Below, one piece after another: positions 59,660-64,000 of a DNA stretch of 64,000 bases. The stretch's first letter is position 1; each line of letters opens with the position of its first letter. A program made the translations under genes and the position numbers. This DNA is from Flavobacteriales bacterium (GTDB lineage: Bacteria > Bacteroidota > Bacteroidia > Flavobacteriales_G > Salibacteraceae): contig JABMOM010000020.1 of NCBI GenBank assembly GCA_013204105.1, positions 62,001-126,000 of the forward strand, written 5' to 3'. The notes under the pieces are model-generated. The model saw only the letters and a program-made list of their open reading frames with translations. It was not told the origin of the DNA and ran no database searches.

Positions 59660-60079
59660 CTAGAATCGCTCCAAGTCGGAGAAGAAAAATCCTGCTTCGA
59701 TCTGCGCGTTCTCGTCGCTGTCGCTACCGTGAACGGCATTCTTTGCCTTTGATTCAGCAAATGCTTTGCGAATGGTTCCTTCCGCTGCCTCGCTTGGGTC
59801 TGTCGCGCCAATTAATACTCGGAAATCCGCCACTGCGTTATCCTTTTCAAGCACCATTGCCACGATCGGCCCTGAAGACATATACTCGGTGAGTTCGCCG
59901 TAGAAGGGACGCTCATTGTGCACTTCGTAAAATATACCTGCGCGTTCTTCGCTCAGCTTCATTTTCTTGAGTGCTACCAATCTGAATCCAGCCTCTTGGA
60001 TCTTTGCCAAGATGGCACCTGTGTGACCGTTTGCTACAGCCTCAGGTTTTACCATAGTGAATGTGATGTTTCCTGCCAT
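59660..60079 (-). CDS. ndk: Nucleoside diphosphate kinase
   Basis: A 139-residue enzyme that balances NTP and dNTP pools by passing a phosphate through an active-site histidine ([12 protein letters not shown]). The start [22 protein letters not shown], the [17 protein letters not shown] block and the [19 protein letters not shown] segment are canonical. ATG 60079 gives the standard length. First gene of ndk-DUF1569-prfC. Confidence 0.96.
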   Translation of the reverse strand: MAGNITFTMVKPEAVANGHTGAILAKIQEAGFRLVALKKMKLSEERAGIFYEVHNERPFYGELTEYMSSGPIVAMVLEKDNAVADFRVLIGATDPSEAAEGTIRKAFAESKAKNAVHGSDSDENAQIEAGFFFSDLERF

Positions 60080-60101
60080 TTCTATTCTTTCTTTCGGGCC
60101 G

Positions 60102-60109
60102 CGAAAGTA
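60102..60109 (-). promoter_or_regulatory. -7 element TACTTTCG before ndk
   Basis: The minus strand reads TACTTTCG, 22 bases before the ndk ATG. It shares the 82-base divergent region with the promoter at 60147-60154. Confidence 0.5.
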
Positions 60110-60146
60110 TAAATCCATCTACGGTTAATAGGCATGATTGCATTAC

Positions 60147-60154
60147 TAATTTTG
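60147..60154 (+). promoter_or_regulatory. -7 element TAATTTTG, near-leaderless
   Basis: A perfect TAnnTTTG match, with seven bases (CCGCCCC) between it and the ATG at 60162. Confidence 0.55.
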
Positions 60155-60161
60155 CCGCCCC

Positions 60162-61085
60162 ATGAAGAACCTCGTTTTCATCTTATGCATTGCCGTGTCT
60201 GGCGACCTGTTTGGGCAGGCCATTGCAACGGCTTCATGGACAGGAAAGGGGGTGAAAGTCGACTATGCTCTGTATCGTCCAAATACAGCGATTCAAGAGG
60301 TTTTAATCGCATTCTATGACGATGCTGATCCTGCTTGGCGATTTGAAACTTGGGCACAGGAACTTACTTGGCTGGCGGATGAAAGAGGGGCGCTATTAAT
60401 AGCACCTTCATCTGATGTGAAGCATATGGACAGCGCAAAGCTTGAAGCTTGGATTCGTTTTGTTTCCGATTCATTGACCCTTGATCGGGTGAAGTTTGTA
60501 ACGCTTGGTCGAGGCGTTAGGCACATAGATGGTTTACTCGGAGAGGAATGTGCTGGATTGATCATTGCACCTTCGGATACCATCTCGACCTGGTTGAGTG
60601 GAAAGGATGGAGTAATTGGGCTGATTGATTCAAGAAAGGGAGACAGTGCCCAAGCAGTAATGAAGGCGTTAGCAAAGAATGGAACGTGGTTATTTTCGAA
60701 AATGGTGATTGGAGATCATCCGTATTACTTCGATCAACACAAGGAAGTGGTCCTCGATGTGTTCGCAAAAATGGATTCGATGCTGCTCATTTTAAAAGAT
60801 AGCTCGTTGAATGCAGGACTGCGCTCGACAGTGCTTGAGACCGGCCCTGAAGTATTAAGGCAGGGCAAGGCTTTTGAATTGAGCCTTTTCATCGCTGAAG
60901 AAGGGGTATTTTCTTTTCAAGTACTTGACCTCAGCGGAAAGGCAGTCCAATCGAAAAAGGTGTTTCTTGGAAAGGGTAGGCATGGCATAAAGCTACCTAC
61001 CAAAGACTTGGATTGGGGTGTGTACAAAATGGAGGTCGACGGACCTGGAATTCTTGTCAAACAAAAATTAATGATCAGAGGATGA
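60162..61085 (+). CDS. Exported hydrolase-like protein with T9SS-like tail
   Basis: A 307-residue protein: signal peptide MKNLVFILCIAVSGDLFGQ, then an alpha/beta-hydrolase-like region reminiscent of secreted polyesterases (VLIAFYDDADPAWRFETWAQELTWLADERGALLIAPSSD) in which the nucleophile-elbow GXSXG is not evident (the position reads VTLGRGVRHIDGL), so it may be inactive. The final 80 residues (GKAFELSLFIAEEGVFSFQVLDLSGKAVQSK, DLDWGVYKMEVDG) resemble a sorting domain. Its stop overlaps rlmI (ATGA). Confidence 0.75.
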   Translation: MKNLVFILCIAVSGDLFGQAIATASWTGKGVKVDYALYRPNTAIQEVLIAFYDDADPAWRFETWAQELTWLADERGALLIAPSSDVKHMDSAKLEAWIRFVSDSLTLDRVKFVTLGRGVRHIDGLLGEECAGLIIAPSDTISTWLSGKDGVIGLIDSRKGDSAQAVMKALAKNGTWLFSKMVIGDHPYYFDQHKEVVLDVFAKMDSMLLILKDSSLNAGLRSTVLETGPEVLRQGKAFELSLFIAEEGVFSFQVLDLSGKAVQSKKVFLGKGRHGIKLPTKDLDWGVYKMEVDGPGILVKQKLMIRG

Positions 61086-62233
61086 GCGAAGCTTGGGTAA
61101 GATTGAAGAAAGGACGTGAGCGTTCGGTAGAGCGAGGCCACCCGTGGGTATTCTCTGGAGCCATCCAAGACGACTCTAGTCAACTAACAGATGGTCAAAT
61201 AGTTGACGTGCTTTCGTTCAACAAAGACTTTCTAGGTAGAGGAATGTACGCTGGCGGTTCTTTGTGCGTCAAAGTGTTGACGTTGAAAGATGAGCAAATA
61301 GACCAATCTTGGTTTGATCAGGCCTTGAAGGATGCCTTCGAGTGGCGCCATCAATTGGCACTTGTTTCCAAACAGACCAACGCATACCGACTGGTGCACG
61401 GGGAAGGGGATGGTGTCCCCGGTCTCATCATAGATATCTATGGGGCAGTGGCTGTAATCCAGCCGCACGCCAAAGGAATGACGGACCGGCTTGACATGCT
61501 GGTGATTTCCTTGAAAGCGCTTGGATTTGAGAATGTTGTGCACAAACCTGTCGGGAAAGGCAAGGCTGAAGTTTTGTGTGGGGAGGTGCAAGAGCGTACC
61601 GAGATTATGGAAGATGGGCTCAAATATCACGTCGATGTCATCGGAGGCCAGAAAACGGGCTTCTTTCTTGACCAACGCGATAATCGAGCTTTGCTCAAAG
61701 GATATTCCAAAGGAAAGCGCGTACTGAATGTTTTCAGCTATACAGGCGGCTTCAGCATTTCAGCAGCAAAGGGTGGAGCGAAAGAGGTAATCAGTGTGGA
61801 TGCGTCCACGGCAGCGCTTGAATTAGCAGAAGGAAATGCTCAACTCAATGGGGTAAGCAAATTGCACAAGACCTTGAAGGTAGATGCTGTGCCGTATTTA
61901 GAGGGGATGGATGAGTCGTACGACATCATTGTATTGGACCCTCCTGCTTTTGCCAAGCATAAGAGCGCGAGACACAGTGCCATTCAAGCGTACAGACGCA
62001 TTAATCAAGCGGCCATTGAACACCTTCCAAAAGGAGGCATTCTCTTTACGTTTTCTTGTTCTCAGGTAGTGGATCGGCACATGTTTGACAACATGCTACT
62101 AAGTGCCGCTGTGAATGCAGGTAAACGCATTCAGATATTACATAAGCTGCGACAACCTGCAGACCACCCCGTAAATCTAGCCCACCCTGAAGGCGAATAT
62201 TTGAAAGGTCTTGCGGTTAGGGTGATGGATTGA
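61082..62233 (+). CDS. rlmI: 23S rRNA cytosine methyltransferase RlmI-type
   Basis: A 383-residue SAM-dependent m5C rRNA methyltransferase. An N-terminal PUA domain (RLKKGRERSVERGHPWVFSGAI, GQIVDVLSFNKDFLGRGMYA), a central EEHEE-like domain (AYRLVHGEGDGVPGLIIDIYG) and the Rossmann domain (GQKTGFFLDQRDNRALL, VLNVFSYTGGFSISAAKGGAKEVISVD, IIVLDPPAFAKHKSA, LFTFSCSQVV with the catalytic cysteine) are present. ATG 61082 is chosen: it starts the PUA domain and overlaps the preceding stop by four bases. Confidence 0.92.
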   Translation: MSEAWVRLKKGRERSVERGHPWVFSGAIQDDSSQLTDGQIVDVLSFNKDFLGRGMYAGGSLCVKVLTLKDEQIDQSWFDQALKDAFEWRHQLALVSKQTNAYRLVHGEGDGVPGLIIDIYGAVAVIQPHAKGMTDRLDMLVISLKALGFENVVHKPVGKGKAEVLCGEVQERTEIMEDGLKYHVDVIGGQKTGFFLDQRDNRALLKGYSKGKRVLNVFSYTGGFSISAAKGGAKEVISVDASTAALELAEGNAQLNGVSKLHKTLKVDAVPYLEGMDESYDIIVLDPPAFAKHKSARHSAIQAYRRINQAAIEHLPKGGILFTFSCSQVVDRHMFDNMLLSAAVNAGKRIQILHKLRQPADHPVNLAHPEGEYLKGLAVRVMD

Positions 62234-62313
62234 AGCTGTTCATTGTCAGTAATTTGCTGTTGATTTACGCATAGACCAAACGTTTTATTTAACATTTTCG
62301 TAGTCTACCTACG

Positions 62314-62682
62314 ATGCAAACGAAGAAGCGACTTTCGCGCCGGGACCCAAGCTACTATGTTCCGCTCCCTTATGCCATGGCCATCAAGCGCTGTTTGGAT
62401 GAAGATGTGTTTGATCTGCACTTGTTCAATGGAATGCAGCTGGGGTTGAAAATGGAGGGAATCATTAATACTACCATCGCCATCACGGCATATTTCGATC
62501 AACAAGATCGTGTCATAGGTTACATACCGAAGGGCATGGTCTCGAGGATCGAAGGACTCGTTGAACATGAAGAGCGCATAGTTGTGACCATGGAGCGCAT
62601 GCGATGTGATCGATTGAGAAATTCTTTTTGGATATGCTTTGATGAATTGCATGACGTGAAAGATTTGGGCATAATCCTATAG
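62314..62682 (+). CDS. Hypothetical protein, possibly HIRAN-like
   Basis: A 122-residue cytosolic protein. The central part (HLFNGMQLGLKMEGIINTTIAITAYFDQQDRVIGYIPKGMVSRI) has the length and the IGYIP turn of HIRAN domains, small barrels that bind DNA ends, but other hallmarks are weak. The start at 62314 follows the pattern CATTTTCG some 20 bases upstream. No family assignment is secure. Confidence 0.6.
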   Translation: MQTKKRLSRRDPSYYVPLPYAMAIKRCLDEDVFDLHLFNGMQLGLKMEGIINTTIAITAYFDQQDRVIGYIPKGMVSRIEGLVEHEERIVVTMERMRCDRLRNSFWICFDELHDVKDLGIIL

Positions 62683-62810
62683 CTTATACTCTGATTCTAC
62701 TCGTTTCATCGATTCATTATTCTGGTTGGACGAAAAAGCCTTTCCAATGAGCATCCTTCCTTGCATGCGTATGTCCTTTGGGTAGCTTTAACCTACTCTA
62801 ACACGCTACC

Positions 62811-63623
62811 TTGGAACAGTTATCCGCTCTACTTTCAATTCAAGATAATGAGGATATATTCCTCAAATTTGAACTTGCAGCCCATGACCTCATCAACAAT
62901 TGGGTCGTGCAGCGAAAAGACAAACAATACCAGATCTTGGAACTTGAGTTTTTTCTCCGTTCCGAAAAACTCAATCACCTCGATCCCTTTATTGACGGTC
63001 ATCCCGTGCAATTAACCTTTGGTCGTTGGATGCTACTGATGTCCGGTGTTGAATTGACAATCGGAGAAAAAAACAGGTATGCAAGCGTACGATTGAGGTC
63101 TGTGCGCGATGTGTCGAACGGAAAGCTGATTAACGGTACCCAACGTGTGTTTAAAGAATTGTTTGAAGATGCAGGAAATGCGTTGGCACCAGATAATTAC
63201 ACACACATACGTCGGGTTTCGAAAGAAGGGGCAGAGACGATCATCGCCGTTCCAAGGGTTGGTGTAAATTTTACGGAGTTTTCTGACAATTTGGAAGAAC
63301 GAATGAAATACCTGTTGAGGCCTTATCGCTTCGTGAGTATGTCTGTGGTTGACTTCACGGATAAATACGTCGCCCTGCTGTATTTGGATAAAATCGGGGG
63401 AAATTCTGGGCTTGTGAATTCTGAAAACACGATTTTTAAAAAATACCTAAAGGCCTTTGACCTTGGCTATAGTATGAGGAATCTCGATGTTGTTTGGGAA
63501 GAACGTTCAAAATCACTGCGAATAGCCCGTTTAATGGGATATATGAACCGTCATAGCGAGTTGATTGTGCCGGAATTGTCCAGCGCCGATGTCACAGCGG
63601 CAGAAGTATCGAAGATCCTTTAG
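62811..63623 (+). CDS. Conserved hypothetical protein (methyladenine-glycosylase-like annotation family)
   Basis: A 270-residue protein starting at TTG 62811; an in-frame TAA at 62799 excludes a longer frame, and the next ATG lies well inside the domain. The block YQILELEFFLRSEKLNHLDPFIDGHPVQLTFGRWMLLMSGVELTIG followed by SVRLRSVRD and INGTQRVFKELFEDAG matches my memory of a family often labelled DNA-3-methyladenine glycosylase without proof. The C-terminal half (YLLRPYRFVSMSVVDFTDKYVALLYL) is not recognised. The enzymatic label should not be trusted. Its last four bases overlap the convergent SGNH gene. Confidence 0.68.
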   Translation: MEQLSALLSIQDNEDIFLKFELAAHDLINNWVVQRKDKQYQILELEFFLRSEKLNHLDPFIDGHPVQLTFGRWMLLMSGVELTIGEKNRYASVRLRSVRDVSNGKLINGTQRVFKELFEDAGNALAPDNYTHIRRVSKEGAETIIAVPRVGVNFTEFSDNLEERMKYLLRPYRFVSMSVVDFTDKYVALLYLDKIGGNSGLVNSENTIFKKYLKAFDLGYSMRNLDVVWEERSKSLRIARLMGYMNRHSELIVPELSSADVTAAEVSKIL

Positions 63624-64000
63624 GACTTCTTAAAAACCACTTGTTCTAAGATTAGCTTTACCCATGCGGCATATTGATCGGCCGAAGGGTGCAGTCCATC
63701 CGAGGCGAACATCTGCGCTTCGCTCGTGCGCGATGAAGGAGTGATGTCTACAAAGGGTACCTTCAATTGTCTAGCTTTTGCCGCCATGTAGGCGTTATAA
63801 GCATCTAGTTCATCTGATATTTTTTGTCTCTCCAGTTTAGATCCAAAAGGAGAGTAGGCGTAATCTGGGATGCTCACGAAGAAGAGGGCCGTAGTGTCGT
63901 TGCCACATCGCTCCAAAGCGAGGGCGATGATGGTATCCAATGCTTGTTCGAACTGAATAAATGCTTTCCCTTGGTATTGATTGTTGACCCCGATGAGGAT
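63620..64000 (-). CDS. SGNH/GDSL hydrolase, C-terminal part (runs off window)
   Basis: At least 126 residues are in the window, with the N-terminus beyond 64,000. Block III (ILIGVNNQYQGK) carries the oxyanion asparagine, and block V SDGLHPSADQYAAW carries the catalytic Asp and His; the nucleophile block I lies outside. It would hydrolyse esters, for example acetyl groups on polysaccharide or lipids, and similar proteins in Bacteroidota are usually exported. The reading frame has no stop up to the window end, so only the 3' limit is known. Confidence 0.85.
   Translation of the reverse strand: MLIGVNNQYQGKAFIQFEQALDTIIALALERCGNDTTALFFVSIPDYAYSPFGSKLERQKISDELDAYNAYMAAKARQLKVPFVDITPSSRTSEAQMFASDGLHPSADQYAAWVKLILEQVVFKKS

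Overview
The window is a compact chromosomal segment of a Bacteroidota, most likely a Flavobacteriales relative. The signs are: secreted proteins with C-terminal sorting-domain-like tails of the type IX secretion system; a 288-residue housekeeping sigma factor; an ExbB-ExbD-ExbD-TonB operon; two-subunit methylmalonyl-CoA mutase; MutS2 lacking the Smr domain; family markers typical of this phylum (DUF2911, DUF6340, DUF6268, FISUMP, DUF2147); and promoter elements of the TAnnTTTG type with few Shine-Dalgarno sites. I see no rRNA, tRNA, CRISPR array, insertion sequence or prophage. No gene-free stretch exceeds 300 bases; the longest is about 290 bases, between ssb and the FKBP gene.

Layout. 1-156: GC-rich hairpins and a hexamer repeat. 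157-13,900: a radical SAM protein, lipoproteins, an FGE-like protein, an acyltransferase split by an apparent frameshift, two sodium symporters, an NfeD-type membrane protease, a TPR protein and secreted or outer-membrane proteins. 14,000-25,300: mtaB, mutS2, a ribD-DMT transporter-IMPACT-metallopeptidase operon, prmC, a short SSB, and two peptidyl-prolyl isomerases (FKBP and a strikingly eukaryote-like cyclophilin). 25,250-27,680: an SLC13 permease and an Rrf2 regulator whose promoters carry matching inverted repeats. 27,700-34,700: hypothetical secreted proteins and methylmalonyl-CoA mutase. 34,677-37,439: the TonB energising operon. 37,500-48,200: divIC, gap, rpoD, degQ, dapF, mltG, a fusion glycosyltransferase and recR.

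48,196-54,689 is the most system-like accessory region: class III aminotransferase, nitrilase-fold amidase, a 902-residue Orn/Lys/Arg-type decarboxylase and an ATP-grasp ligase, all on one strand with tight spacing. It resembles a pathway for making or modifying an amine, but its product cannot be read from sequence. 54,727-64,000: a Kelch protein, an unknown lipoprotein pair, an ndk-DUF1569-prfC operon, rlmI, hypothetical genes and a truncated SGNH hydrolase at the window edge.

Two regulatory patterns recur. Several start codons lie only 3-9 bases after a perfect -7 element (TAnnTTTG or TAnnTTCG), implying leaderless or nearly leaderless mRNAs. Convergent genes commonly abut or overlap tail to tail.
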